A stretch of DNA of 64,000 nt from Stappia sp. MMSF_3263 (GCF_030733745.1 NZ_JASHIK010000001.1:496001-560000); one strand, 5' to 3'. Shown: positions 1 to 10,025, counted from the first letter of the stretch. Notes: generated from the sequence alone by a model not told the origin. Numbers and translations are program-made.

Positions 1-1140
1 TTGGCAACCCCGGCGGATGTTGCCGGCACCGCCTGTGGCGGCAGGCGCGGAGAGCCGCGCGATCAGTGGGGGACGCGGCTGTCGCTTGCGCACCGGACCG
101 GAACGGCACCGCCTTGCCCCCGTCGCTATCGCTCTGGGAACGAATGGGCCCCCGCTCTGCGCTGCGCTCCGGCGGGGGTGACGGCCGGGGATGGGGTGGC
201 GGTTGAGTGCCGTCGGTAGGAGCGAACTGGCGCTCCGAGGACAGGGCGGTGATCGAGTCTCGGTCGCGCCGCAACCCGTCCGGAACGACAGAAATGCGGG
301 CATCGCCACTTGCACCCCTCTCCCCCCTTGAGGGGGAGATGTTCCCGACAGGGGACAGAGGGGGGGCAGCACCGACCAATTCCGTCGTCGCATGGTGCTG
401 GCGCCACTCTTGCCTTTCCCTCCGCCGTCATCCCTCCGTGCCGCCGATGTCACGTCGGCCTTTCCTCCCTCTCGGCCGTCATCCCCGGCTTGACCGGGGA
501 TCCATTGGCAACCCCGGCGGATGTTGCCGGCACCGCCGGTTGCGGCAGGCGTGGAGAGCCGCGCGATCAGTGGGGGAAGCGGCTGTCGCTTGCGCGCCGG
601 ACCGGCACGCCGCCGCGACCTCCTCCACGCCCGCTCTGGGAACGAATGGGCCCCCGCTCTTCGCTTCGCTCCGGCGGGGGTGACGGCTTGAGGGCGGGGC
701 GGCGGCAGAGTGCCGACTGCACCGCGTGATGCGGGAATGCGGGCATCGCCTCACGCACCCCTCTCCCCCTTGAGGGGGAGATGTCCCCGACAGAGGACAG
801 AGGGGGGGCTGCACTGGCCAATCCCTCCGTCAGATGGTGCTGGTGCCACCCTTGCTATCCGCCCGACCGCCATCCCCGCCGCCGATGTCTCGCCGGCCTT
901 TCCTCCCTCTCGGCCGTCATCCCCGGCTTGACCGGGGACCCATTGGCAACCCCGGCGGATGTTGCCGGCACCGCCTGTGGCGGCAGGCGCGGAGAGCCGC
1001 GCGATCAGTGGGGGACGCGGCTGTCGCTTGCGCGCCGGACCGGCACGCCACCGCCTTGCCCCCCTCGCCGCCGCTCCGGGAACGAATAGGCCCCCGCTCT
1101 TCGCTTCGCTCCGGCGGGGGTGACGACCTTGCGGGTGGGG
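1..1140. repeat. Tandem array of a 440-500 bp non-coding unit, about 2.4 copies
   Basis: Three stretches start with TTGGCAACCCCGGCGGATGT at positions 1, 505 and 943 and continue nearly identically for about 180 bp. The first two are each followed by a second block containing CCCTTGAGGGGGAGATGT (around 325 and 768) and by CGTCATCCCCGGCTTGACC just before the next copy. The unit periods are 504 and 438 bp, and the third copy stops near 1125. Several parts fold as GC-rich hairpins, for example the arms CCCCCGC and GCGGGGG near 1091-1120. No coding frame is convincing. Such blocks resemble dispersed intergenic repeats of rhizobial genomes; the tandem arrangement is what the sequence shows directly. 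The left edge may continue outside the window. Confidence 0.85.
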
Positions 1141-1202
1141 TGGGAGCCGCTCCCCCGGGTCGTCCGCATTTTCCTGTCGGATGAGGCCTTGCACTCCACT
1201 TC

Positions 1203-1248
1203 TTGAATTACGTGAGTAGTCACGTATATAGACTGCAACAGTCACGTA
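1203..1248 (+). promoter_or_regulatory. marR promoter with palindromic operator in the -35/-10 spacer
   Basis: TTGAAT (1203-1208) and TATATA (1225-1230) form a plausible -35/-10 pair. The spacer is filled by the perfect inverted repeat TACGTGA-GTAG-TCACGTA (1209-1226). A third half-site, TCACGTA, lies at 1242-1248, exactly 22 bp after the second, so on the same helix face. The arrangement fits autorepression by the MarR protein encoded just downstream; that binding is inferred. Confidence 0.6.
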
Positions 1249-1266
1249 TCAGGAAAGGATGCGACC

Positions 1267-1713
1267 ATGAATGCCCTCGTGTTCTCGCTGCTCGATATCG
1301 CCGCACTGATCGAGAAGCGTCTCGACCGGCCGCTGGCCGGCGCGCGCGGCGTCAGCTTCCGCGAGTATCGCCTGCTGAAGAGCCTTTCGGAGTTTCCGCA
1401 AGGGCGCGCAATGCGGGTGGAGCTTGCCCAGGCTGTCGGCCTGACGCCCTCGGCCGTGACCCGCGCACTGAAGCCGCTGGAGAAGATCGGCTATGTCACC
1501 ACCGAGAAGGGTGAGCGCGATGCCCGTCAGAGCCTGGCCTGCCTGACCGGGGCCGGCGAGATCCTGGTGTCCGATGCCGATGCCATCGTCGCCGACGTGG
1601 TCGCGGGCCTGCCGGCCACCACGATCAGCGAGAGCCAGCTGGCCGAGCTCCATCGCGGCCTTGCCGGTCCGCCGGCAAGCCGCGCACGGCCCTTTGCCGT
1701 GGCGCAATCCTAG
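1267..1713 (+). CDS. MarR-family transcriptional regulator
   Basis: This 148-residue protein has the size and layout of a MarR repressor: N-terminal dimerisation helices, a winged helix-turn-helix at about residues 45-95 (ELAQAVGLTPSAVTRALKPL followed by IGYVTTEKGERDARQSL, the wing) and a C-terminal helix. The RxxYRLLKSLSEFPQG stretch before the HTH is also typical. The ATG is preceded by AGGAAAGG (1251-1258). Its ligand is unknown, and no co-directional target gene follows; the next gene converges on it. The palindromic promoter just upstream suggests that it controls itself. MarR family assignment is firm, but the physiological role is not known. Confidence 0.9.
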   Translation: MNALVFSLLDIAALIEKRLDRPLAGARGVSFREYRLLKSLSEFPQGRAMRVELAQAVGLTPSAVTRALKPLEKIGYVTTEKGERDARQSLACLTGAGEILVSDADAIVADVVAGLPATTISESQLAELHRGLAGPPASRARPFAVAQS

Positions 1714-1732
1714 GGGCCGAGCCTGGATCGAT

Positions 1733-1763
1733 CCCCCGCGCTTCCTTGGAAAAAGCGCGGGGG
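1733..1763. terminator. Hairpin between convergent genes
   Basis: CCCCCGCGCTT (1733-1743) and AAGCGCGGGGG (1753-1763) are perfect 11-bp arms around a 9-nt loop. The hairpin lies between the MarR stop and the stop of the minus-strand gene. There is no strong T-run on the plus side, so it may serve both directions weakly. Confidence 0.6.
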
Positions 1764-2570
1764 CTATCCGTTGCCGCTGCTGTCCTGCGTCGCCGTCGGC
1801 TTGCAGGCGGACGGATCGTCGAGGCGATAGGTATGGGGCGAACGGCTGATGACTGTCAGAAAACCGCTGTCCGCCCAACTGACGATCAACTGATTGGCGT
1901 CCCATACGCCATGCCCGTCACCGGTGATCGCCTGAAAGATCTCGCTTTCGCTCGCCACGCAGTTCTGACGGCGAAGCAGGGCGATGGCGGAGGCTGCCGG
2001 TCCGTTGAAGGCGGTTTCCTCCCGCACGGGCGTGTCCGCGTTCTCCGTTCCCGGCAAGGCGCCGGCGCACAGGCGAAGGGCAGCGTCCAGTGCAGCAGAC
2101 GAGCCGGCCAGCGAAATCCTGCCGCCGCCGAACTCGGCGGCACGGAAACTCACCCGGTTTCCAGCCTTCAGCAACGCCAGGAACGGGGCGTGCGCCTGCG
2201 CATCGAATTTCGCCTCATAGGTCTGCTGGCCGTTTTCCGACGGCCCGGCCTTTTGCATCTCGAGCCCGTAGCCACGGCCGTTGATCTCGAACCGGACAGA
2301 GGCGGTTTCCGCCGAATAGCCCGGGTCGGCGACGGTCAGTTGCCAGGAGGTCGTCCCGCCTGCCGTTGGCACGCAGGCAAGGGCCAGGCAGTCGCCCGCC
2401 CCGCAACCTGAAGCGCCGGCGAATGCGCCGTTGTGGTTGAACGTCGTCCATCCGCTCGCGGCAGTGGAGGGGGTGGCAAGGCCGGCAAGCAGCACGAGAG
2501 TGGATAGCAACGAAAAACAGGGGAGGAACGTGGCTCGTGCGAACCGGCGTCGTGCGCGAAACTCTGGCAT
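1764..2570 (-). CDS. Secreted protein of unknown function with a LAGSS-type domain
   Basis: The 268-residue product starts with an arginine-rich segment and a hydrophobic stretch ending at about residue 38 (STAAS-GW), consistent with a signal peptide and export. The mature part has paired cysteines near the N-terminus and a pattern (GW, a central I-x-G-x-x-x-G, then ISLAGSSAALDAAL and a Cys) that recurs in the first 130 residues of the protein at 53295-55004. This suggests a shared beta-rich extracytoplasmic domain. I do not recognise a named family with certainty; an invasion-associated-locus-B-like fold is possible. It converges on the MarR gene with a hairpin between them. Confidence 0.7.
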   Translation of the reverse strand: MPEFRARRRFARATFLPCFSLLSTLVLLAGLATPSTAASGWTTFNHNGAFAGASGCGAGDCLALACVPTAGGTTSWQLTVADPGYSAETASVRFEINGRGYGLEMQKAGPSENGQQTYEAKFDAQAHAPFLALLKAGNRVSFRAAEFGGGRISLAGSSAALDAALRLCAGALPGTENADTPVREETAFNGPAASAIALLRRQNCVASESEIFQAITGDGHGVWDANQLIVSWADSGFLTVISRSPHTYRLDDPSACKPTATQDSSGNG

Positions 2571-2726
2571 CGGGATCTTTCGGCAATGAATGCGAGGAGG
2601 GTCACTGTCTTCGCGTCATCAAAACGGGCCGACCCTGCCGGGTCAAGCCGGGCTGGTCCTTGTCCCTGCTGCCCGCGTATAAATCTTGCCAGGACACCTG
2701 CCACCAGTTCGCCCACCGGATCCTTC

Positions 2727-3629
2727 ATGCCCCTTGCCGTCGTTCACCATCCCGCCTATTGCGCAGAGATCCCGGCGGGTCACCGCTTTCCGATGAACAA
2801 GTTCCGCCGCCTCGCCGAGGTGCTGGCCGAGGAGGGGATTGTTGCGCCGGGCGGGTATCGCCAGCCGGTTCCCGCGCCCGCCGAATGGGTGGCGCTTGCT
2901 CATGAACGCGCCTATGTCGACCAGGTCTTCGCCGCCGCGGTGCCGCCGAAGATCACCCGCGAGATCGGCCTGCCGATGAGCGAGGCGGTCGGCTTCAGGG
3001 CCCGCTGCGCCACGGCCGGCACGGTGTTGACGGCGACGCTGGCGCTGGAACACGGCATTGCCTGCAACACGGCGGGCGGCAGCCACCATGCGCGCCGCGC
3101 CCATGGCGCGGGTTTCTGTGTCTTCAACGATGTCGCCGTTGCGATCCGCGTCCTGATGGCCGACGGCGCGATCCGCCGGGCGATGGTGGTCGATCTCGAC
3201 GTGCACCAGGGCGACGGCACGGCGGAGATCCTCGCCGACGCACCCTCGGTCTTCACGCTCTCCATGCATGCCAGGCGCAACTATCCGGTGCGCAAGGTGG
3301 CCTCGACCCTCGACATCGCGCTGGAGGACGGGCTTGGCGATGCTCCCTATCTGGACGAACTGCGCCGGGCCCTGCCGCAGGCCCTGCAATCCTTCCGACC
3401 GGATATCGTCTTCTACAATGCCGGCGTCGACCCGCACGAGGAGGACCGGCTCGGTCGTCTCGCGCTTTCGGACGAAGGACTGGAGGCGCGCGAGCGCTTC
3501 GTCATCGCGGCGGTGCGAGGCGCAGGCATTCCGCTCGCGGGCGTAATCGGCGGCGGCTATCTGGAGGATATCGACCGGCTGGCGCGCCGCCACGCGATCC
3601 TGCATCGGGTGGCGGCGGAATTCGCCTGA
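2727..3629 (+). CDS. Histone deacetylase-family (acetylpolyamine/AcuC-like) hydrolase
   Basis: This 300-residue protein carries the class II histone-deacetylase signature set: GGSHHARRAHGAGFCVFND with the tandem histidines at residues 120-121, the zinc motif DLDVHQGDG (D156, D158, H160), YNAGVDPHEEDRLG and a terminal GVIGGGY. The family are zinc amidohydrolases that remove acetyl groups from lysines, acetyl-polyamines or small amides. The bacterial substrate here cannot be read from sequence. The ATG at 2727 gives the usual N-terminus (PLAVVHHPAY); an in-frame extension to 2586 looks non-coding. No operon partner is evident, and the downstream gene is convergent. Confidence 0.93.
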   Translation: MPLAVVHHPAYCAEIPAGHRFPMNKFRRLAEVLAEEGIVAPGGYRQPVPAPAEWVALAHERAYVDQVFAAAVPPKITREIGLPMSEAVGFRARCATAGTVLTATLALEHGIACNTAGGSHHARRAHGAGFCVFNDVAVAIRVLMADGAIRRAMVVDLDVHQGDGTAEILADAPSVFTLSMHARRNYPVRKVASTLDIALEDGLGDAPYLDELRRALPQALQSFRPDIVFYNAGVDPHEEDRLGRLALSDEGLEARERFVIAAVRGAGIPLAGVIGGGYLEDIDRLARRHAILHRVAAEFA

Positions 3630-3657
3630 GGCTGCAAGGGACGAGGCAGCAACGGTC

Positions 3658-3933
3658 TCAGCCCCCGCGCCCCAGGTTCATCAGGCGGATGACGATCCAC
3701 ACCGGCACCACGACGAGGGCGCCGAGCACGAAATAGCCGCCGAGCTGGCCGAGAGCCTCGAAGCCCAGGTTCCAAAGCCTGCGGATGAAGCTGACGACGC
3801 CGTCAAAGACGTCGAGCGGATGCAGGTCGAGCGCCGAAAGAAGCACGCCGACGACGAAGGAGAGCACCACGAGCTTGAGGATCACGCGGCCAGGCGAATC
3901 CCCGAGAAAGCGGCTGAGCGGTCGGTTGGTCAT
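3658..3933 (-). CDS. Small membrane protein, DUF6460-like
   Basis: A 91-residue protein with two predicted membrane segments (about residues 18-36 and 62-84) separated by an amphipathic stretch, FDGVVSFIRRLWNLGFEALG. Its overall pattern (RFLGDSPGRVILKLVVLSFVVG at the start, PVWIVIRLMNLG at the end) matches the DUF6460 family of small alphaproteobacterial inner-membrane proteins, whose function is unknown. AGGAA upstream supports the ATG at 3933. It converges with the deacetylase gene, 28 bp away. Family assignment is from memory of the pattern. Confidence 0.78.
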   Translation of the reverse strand: MTNRPLSRFLGDSPGRVILKLVVLSFVVGVLLSALDLHPLDVFDGVVSFIRRLWNLGFEALGQLGGYFVLGALVVVPVWIVIRLMNLGRGG

Positions 3934-4328
3934 TGGCGGTTCCTGAAATGTCCTTGGGCCCTAATCCCGGGCTCGGTTCCCGGCTGTCCGCCCGGTCGGT
4001 CATCCGGAAGATGTAGGCGGGCGGCCCCTTGCGATCAAACCGAAAATGCAGGCGCGGGCCGGCGTCGTCCCGGTTTCGGTGCATTGACATGGATCCTTGG
4101 GAAAAACGTCAAGATGATGCCACAATGGAACGGGAAACCTCGCCTGCGTCCGGATGACGGCAGGGGGGCGTTCCTGCCTGGCGACGGGCAGCGGTCCGGG
4201 AGGCGGCGGATCGTGTCGCGCAAGCGCCTGCCAGGTGACCACCTTGCGCAGGAAAGCCGGAACCGAGCCGGCCCGCCAACGACCGCGACAGACGGTTGCT
4301 GCGGGCCAAAGCCAAGGACAGTTCAGCC
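3934..4328. other. Intergenic region, nothing recognised
   Basis: About 395 bp lie between two divergent genes and must contain both promoters. I see no convincing open frame, RNA gene or repeat. AAACGTCAA at about 4106-4114 matches half of the palindrome found before the beta-oxidation operon, but it is a lone half-site. Confidence 0.5.
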
Positions 4329-4778
4329 ATGACCACGATTGCCCGCAAACCCCTCGCATGCCTGGCCGCCGCCATTGCCCTCGCGTTGTCCGCCGCGACC
4401 GGCAGCGCCGGCGCGCAGCAGGAGCCCTCGATCACCGGTACCTGGCGCATCGCGGCGCTGGCGGCCCCGGGCGGTGCGCTGGTCGATCTCGACGGCACGC
4501 TTGCCGGCCGCACGGAGGTGACCGTCGACCGGCACGGATTGTGGCTCGCCTCGGCCGGCTGCAACCGCCTGCGCGGCACGCTGGAGCAGGACGGCCAGGA
4601 TCTCGCCGTCTCCGAAGAGGTGATGGCGACCAAGATGGCCTGCCAGGGGCCGGCCGGCGACCTGGAACGCCGCTTCATGCATTTCTTCCCGGCCGCCGTC
4701 AGGGTCGACGGCATGCCCGACCGCGTCCTGCTGCGCGATCGCTCCGGCGCCGCCGTGGTGCTGCTCGTCGGCAAGTAG
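4329..4778 (+). CDS. Exported META-domain protein (HslJ-like)
   Basis: The 149-residue product has a clear signal peptide (residues 1-30, ending GSAGA-Q) followed by one META domain: ITGTWRIAAL at the start, then a GLWLASAGCNRLRGTLEQDGQ core and MACQGPAGDLERRF. The N-R-L-x-G sequence after the conserved Cys is the family hallmark. META-domain proteins such as HslJ are envelope proteins linked to heat or antibiotic tolerance in enterobacteria; the biochemical role is unknown. AAGGACAG precedes the ATG. It converges on the beta-oxidation operon through a strong shared hairpin. Confidence 0.85.
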   Translation: MTTIARKPLACLAAAIALALSAATGSAGAQQEPSITGTWRIAALAAPGGALVDLDGTLAGRTEVTVDRHGLWLASAGCNRLRGTLEQDGQDLAVSEEVMATKMACQGPAGDLERRFMHFFPAAVRVDGMPDRVLLRDRSGAAVVLLVGK

Positions 4779-4820
4779 GCGAGCCGGACGCCGCTTGCGG
4801 CCCGGACCTGCGCGGATGAA

Positions 4821-4843
4821 AAGGGCGGCCACCGGCCGCCCTT
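4821..4843. terminator. Bidirectional terminator hairpin
   Basis: AAGGGCGGCC (4821-4830), loop ACC and GGCCGCCCTT (4834-4843) form a perfect 10-bp stem between two convergent stop codons. The A-rich left and T-ended right flanks allow use in both directions. Confidence 0.75.
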
Positions 4844-4871
4844 CGTGTTCGGACTTCGCTGCCCTCGCGCC

Positions 4872-7082
4872 TCAGGCCGCTTCCCGCTCCTCGCCCTTGT
4901 CCGGCGCGAAGCGTTCGTAGAAGCGCTGGTCGGTCTTGGCCATCTCCTTCAGCAGCCGGTTGGCCTTGAAGCGCGGTCCCCATTTCCTGGTGAACTTGCG
5001 GCACAGGTCCGCGAAGGCCGCCGTTCCCATGCCGTCGATATAGGAAATCGTGCCGCCGGTGAACGGCGCGAAGCCGAAGCCGAGGATCGAGCCGACATCC
5101 GCCTCGCGCACATCCGTCAGGCATTTCTCCTCGAAGATCCGGGCCGTTTCCAGCGCCTGCATGACAAGGAAACGCTGCTTCAGCTCCTCGACATTGAAGG
5201 CCTCCGCCGGCTTCGGCTTGCCGACGACGTCCGGAATGCCCGGCCACAGCTTCTTCTCGCGCCCCTCGTAGTCGTAGAAGCCCTTGCCGTTCTTGCGCCC
5301 GAAGCGCTCGCGCTTGACCACCATCTCCTCGAGGATGTTGTCGAGCGGTCCCTCGACATATTTCACGCCGAGGTCCTTGCGCGTCGCCGAGACGATTTTC
5401 CAGGCAAGGTCGAGCGCCACCTCGTCGCCCAGCGACAGCGGCCCGACCGGCATGCCGGCCATGCGCCCGCAATTCTCGATCATCGCCGCCGGCACCCCGT
5501 CGGCGAGCATCATCAGCCCCTCGCGGATATAGGTCATGACCACGCGCGAGGTGTAGAAGCCGCGTGAATCGTTGACCACGATCGGCGTCTTCTTGATCGC
5601 CTTGATGTAGTCGAGCGCCATGGCGAGCGCCTTGTCGCCGGTCTTCTTGCCCAGGATCACCTCGACCAGCATCATCTTGTCGACGGGCGAGAAGAAGTGG
5701 ATGCCGATGAAGTTCTTCGGCCGCTTCGAGGCTTCGGCCAGCGAGGTGATCGGCAGGGTCGAGGTGTTGGAGGCGTAGATCGCCCGCGATTTCAGCACCG
5801 CCTCCGCCTTCTCGGTGACGGCGCGCTTGATCTCGCGGTCCTCGAACACGGCTTCGATGACCAGGTCGCAATCGGCGAGCGCCTCGTAATCCGGCGTCGC
5901 GGTGATCCGCGAAAGCAGCGCCTCGCGGTCGGCCTCGGTGGCCCTGCCGCGCTTCATCGCCTTGGAGACCAGCGCGTCGGAATGCGCCTTGCCCTTGTCG
6001 GCCGCTTCCTGGTCGCGGTCGATCAGCACCACGTCGATGCCGGCCCTGGCCGTGACATAGGCAATGCCGGCGCCCATGAAGCCGGCGCCGAGAATGCCGA
6101 CCTTGCGGATGCGGTTCGCCTTCACGTCCGCCGGCCGCCGCGCACCCTTGTTGAGCTCCTGCATGGAGACGAAGAGCGAGCGGATCATGCTCGCCGCCTC
6201 CGGCGTCTGCAGCACATGGGCGAAGTGCCGGCTTTCCACCGTCAGCGCCTGGTCCATCGGCATCAAGAGGCCCTCGTAGACCGACTGCATGATGCCGCGC
6301 GCGCCCGGATAGTTGTCATGCGTCTCGCGCCGGTAGATGGCGTTGGCCGCCGGCCAGAACTGGAAGCCGGCGGGCGAATAGACCGGGCCGTTGGGAAGCT
6401 TGAAGCCCTTCTTGTCCCAGGGCTTGACCGGATCGACGCCGGCCTTGAGCAGCTTGACGGCCGCCGCCACCAGCTTTTTCGCCGGAGCGGTCTCGTCGAC
6501 GAGCTTCATCGCCAGCGCCTGCTTGGCGTTTAGCGTCTTGCCTTGCAGCAGGAACTGCATGCCCTGCTGTCCGTCGGCCATGCGCATCACCCGCTGGGTG
6601 CCGCCGGCGCCCGGGAAGAGGCCGACCTTGACCTCGGGAAGCGCCATCTTGAAGACGTCCTCCTCCGCCGCGATGCGGGCGTGGCAGGCCAGCGCCAGTT
6701 CGGTCGCCCCGCCCATGCAAGTGCCGTTCAGCGCGGCGACGAAAGGCTTGCCGCAGGTTTCCAGCTTGCGGAAGATCTGCGACAGCCGCCTCGATCCGTC
6801 GAACAGCAGCTGCGCCGCGCCTTCCGGGTCCTTCGCGCGCTTGGCGTGGAAGTCGCGCAGCAGGCCCTCCAGCATGGTGAGGTCCGCGCCGCCGGAAAAC
6901 GCCGGCTTGCCGGAGGTGATCACCGCGCCCTTCAGCGTTGCGTCGCCGGCAACCTTGTCGATCAGCTCGTCGAGTTCGTCCATCACCGAAATGTCGATGA
7001 CATTCATGCTCTTGCCCGGCATGTCCCAGACGATGTGGGCAATACCGGCATCGATGGTCAGGGAGAAATTCGTGTAAGCCAT
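4872..7082 (-). CDS. fadJ: Bifunctional enoyl-CoA hydratase / 3-hydroxyacyl-CoA dehydrogenase (FadJ/FadB type)
   Basis: The 736-residue protein is the fatty-acid oxidation alpha subunit. Residues 1-290 are a crotonase domain, with GGATELALACHAR and LPEVKVGLFPGAGGTQR bringing the two catalytic glutamates. At about 328 comes the NAD-binding VGILGAGFMGAGIA of 3-hydroxyacyl-CoA dehydrogenase, then IHFFSPVDKMMLVEVI and the C-terminal dehydrogenase domains. It hydrates trans-2-enoyl-CoA and oxidises L-3-hydroxyacyl-CoA; the thiolase two genes upstream completes the cycle. The ATG is preceded by AGGAGG. It is the last gene of the operon, 15 bp after the cupin gene. The symbol follows family resemblance; fadB would be equally defensible. 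Confidence 0.93.
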   Translation of the reverse strand: MAYTNFSLTIDAGIAHIVWDMPGKSMNVIDISVMDELDELIDKVAGDATLKGAVITSGKPAFSGGADLTMLEGLLRDFHAKRAKDPEGAAQLLFDGSRRLSQIFRKLETCGKPFVAALNGTCMGGATELALACHARIAAEEDVFKMALPEVKVGLFPGAGGTQRVMRMADGQQGMQFLLQGKTLNAKQALAMKLVDETAPAKKLVAAAVKLLKAGVDPVKPWDKKGFKLPNGPVYSPAGFQFWPAANAIYRRETHDNYPGARGIMQSVYEGLLMPMDQALTVESRHFAHVLQTPEAASMIRSLFVSMQELNKGARRPADVKANRIRKVGILGAGFMGAGIAYVTARAGIDVVLIDRDQEAADKGKAHSDALVSKAMKRGRATEADREALLSRITATPDYEALADCDLVIEAVFEDREIKRAVTEKAEAVLKSRAIYASNTSTLPITSLAEASKRPKNFIGIHFFSPVDKMMLVEVILGKKTGDKALAMALDYIKAIKKTPIVVNDSRGFYTSRVVMTYIREGLMMLADGVPAAMIENCGRMAGMPVGPLSLGDEVALDLAWKIVSATRKDLGVKYVEGPLDNILEEMVVKRERFGRKNGKGFYDYEGREKKLWPGIPDVVGKPKPAEAFNVEELKQRFLVMQALETARIFEEKCLTDVREADVGSILGFGFAPFTGGTISYIDGMGTAAFADLCRKFTRKWGPRFKANRLLKEMAKTDQRFYERFAPDKGEEREAA

Positions 7083-7097
7083 GTCGGCCTCCTGAGG

Positions 7098-7556
7098 TCA
7101 GTAGGGCGTGCCGTCCTTGCGGTGGAAGTGGTTGCCGGCCTCGTCCCGCCGGTAGCTGAGATCGTCGTCGGGATAATGCGCCTGCTCGCGCGGCGCCCGC
7201 GTCCCGATCTCCAGATAGACGACGTCCGCGTCCGTGCGGTTGGCGAGCTGGTGGGCGATGCGCTCGCCCGCCTTGAAGCCGGCCGCCTCGCCGGCGCAAA
7301 GCCGCGTTTCGGTCTGGTCCTCGACGAGCGTCGCTTCGCCTTCCAGGATGAAGACGAACTCGTCCTCGTTCTCGTGCCAGTGCTTCAGCGCCGAGATGGC
7401 GCCCGGCGCCAGCCGCGTCAGGTTGACGCCGAACTGGGTCAGTCCGGCAGCGTTCCCGAGCGCCTGCTTGGAGCGGCCCCGCACGAGATCCGCAAAGGCG
7501 TCCGGGTAGATGCTGCTTGTGCGCGGCGCGATGGCGGCAATGTCGATCTTCGGCAT
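7098..7556 (-). CDS. Cupin-domain protein inside the beta-oxidation operon
   Basis: A 152-residue single-domain cupin. The core LKHWHENEDEFVFILEGEATLVED holds the two metal-binding histidines and glutamate of motif 1, and GERIAHQLANRTDADVVYLEIGTR is motif 2. The C-terminal tail, rich in charged and aromatic residues (YPDDDLSYRRD, then NHFHRKDGTPY), is typical of cupins annotated only as hypothetical. Catalytic function cannot be deduced. It sits 29 bp after the thiolase and 15 bp before fadJ in the same direction, so it is almost certainly cotranscribed. GGAAGGA precedes the ATG. Confidence 0.85.
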   Translation of the reverse strand: MPKIDIAAIAPRTSSIYPDAFADLVRGRSKQALGNAAGLTQFGVNLTRLAPGAISALKHWHENEDEFVFILEGEATLVEDQTETRLCAGEAAGFKAGERIAHQLANRTDADVVYLEIGTRAPREQAHYPDDDLSYRRDEAGNHFHRKDGTPY

Positions 7557-7585
7557 CCCGTGTCCTTCCGGTTCCGGGTCCGCGC

Positions 7586-8794
7586 CTAGACGCGCTCGAT
7601 GATGGTCGCGGTGCCCATGCCGGCGCCGATGCACAGCGTCACGAGCGCGATGTTCAGGTCGCGCCGTTCCAGTTCGTCGAGCACGGTGCCCAGGATCATC
7701 GCGCCGGTCGCGCCCAGCGGATGGCCCATGGCGATCGCCCCGCCATTGACATTGACCACGTCCGGGTCGAGGTCGAAGGCCTGCCGGTAGCGCAACACCA
7801 CCGAGGCGAAAGCCTCGTTGATCTCGAACAGGTCGATGTCCTTCAGCGACATCTTCGCGCTGGCCAGCAGCTTCTCGGTGACGTCGACCGGTCCGGTCAG
7901 CATCAGGGCCGGCTCGGAGCCGATATTGGCGAAGGCGCGGATCTTGGCGCGCGGCGTCAGCCCGGCGCTGCGTCCGGCCTTGCGGCTGCCGATCAACACG
8001 GCCGCCGCGCCGTCGACGATGCCGGACGAATTGCCGGCATGATGCACGTGGCGGATCGTCTCCAGCTCCGGATGCGCCTGGATCGCCACCGCGTCGAAGC
8101 CGCCCATCTGCCCCATCATCTCGAAGGAGGCGTTGAGCGCGGCGAGCGACTGCATGTCCGTCTCGGGCCGCATGTGCTCGTCGCGATCGAGAATGGTCAG
8201 CCCGTTGACATCGCGCACCGGCACCACGGACTTGCCGAAATAGCCCTTCTTCCAGGCGTTGGCGGCGCGTTTCTGGCTCTCCACCGCATAGGCGTCGACA
8301 TCGTCGCGGCTGAAGCCGTACTTGCTGGCGATCAGGTCGGCGGAGACGCCCTGCGGCATGAAATAGGAGGGCAGGGCCACCTGCGGGTCGACCGGCCAGG
8401 CTCCGCCCGAGGCGCCGATGCCGATGCGGCTCATGGATTCCGCACCACCGGCAATCACCAGGCCATGCTGGCCGCTCATCACCTGGGCGGCGGCGAAGTT
8501 CACGGCGTCGAGGCCCGAGGCACAGAACCGGTTGAGCTGCACGCCCGGCACCGAATTGTCGTAGCCTGCGGCGAAGACGGCGGCGCGGGCGATGTCGCCG
8601 CCCGCCTCGCCGACCGGGTCGACACAGCCGAGCAGCACGTCGTCGACCTGGCTGGTGTCGAGGTCGTTGCGCTCCTTCAGCGCCTTCAGCGGTTCTGCCG
8701 CCAGCCGCACCGCCGGCACCTCGTAGAGCGCGCCGTCCTTCTTGCCGCGTCCGCGCGGGGTGCGCACATGGTCGAATATCAATGCGTCGGCCAT
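7586..8794 (-). CDS. fadA: Acetyl-CoA C-acyltransferase (thiolase)
   Basis: This 402-residue degradative thiolase keeps every catalytic motif: the nucleophile Cys91 in [19 protein letters not shown], the [15 protein letters not shown] histidine loop and the second active cysteine Cys388 in TLCIGAGMG. It cleaves 3-ketoacyl-CoA to acetyl-CoA and a shortened acyl-CoA, acting on the product of the FadJ-type enzyme in the same operon. AAGGAGG lies just upstream of the ATG. The length is normal for the family. A biosynthetic acetoacetyl-CoA thiolase is unlikely given the neighbours, but chain-length preference is not visible. Confidence 0.93.
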   Translation of the reverse strand: MADALIFDHVRTPRGRGKKDGALYEVPAVRLAAEPLKALKERNDLDTSQVDDVLLGCVDPVGEAGGDIARAAVFAAGYDNSVPGVQLNRFCASGLDAVNFAAAQVMSGQHGLVIAGGAESMSRIGIGASGGAWPVDPQVALPSYFMPQGVSADLIASKYGFSRDDVDAYAVESQKRAANAWKKGYFGKSVVPVRDVNGLTILDRDEHMRPETDMQSLAALNASFEMMGQMGGFDAVAIQAHPELETIRHVHHAGNSSGIVDGAAAVLIGSRKAGRSAGLTPRAKIRAFANIGSEPALMLTGPVDVTEKLLASAKMSLKDIDLFEINEAFASVVLRYRQAFDLDPDVVNVNGGAIAMGHPLGATGAMILGTVLDELERRDLNIALVTLCIGAGMGTATIIERV

Positions 8795-8867
8795 TGGAGC
8801 CTCCTTGGCTTGTCGTCTCGTTGCCGTTCGCCGGCGGCAGGCCGCCAGACACGCCGCATGGCGCGCC

Positions 8868-10025
<1,158 letters not shown>

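Noticed and set aside
1-1140. CRISPR array or phage remnant
   Set aside because: The repeats are hundreds of bases long and directly abutting, with no short repeat/spacer alternation and no cas, integrase or phage genes nearby.
4105-4114. Half-site of the beta-oxidation operator near 4110
   Set aside because: A single AAACGTCAA half without a partner arm or a fatty-acid gene downstream is expected by chance.
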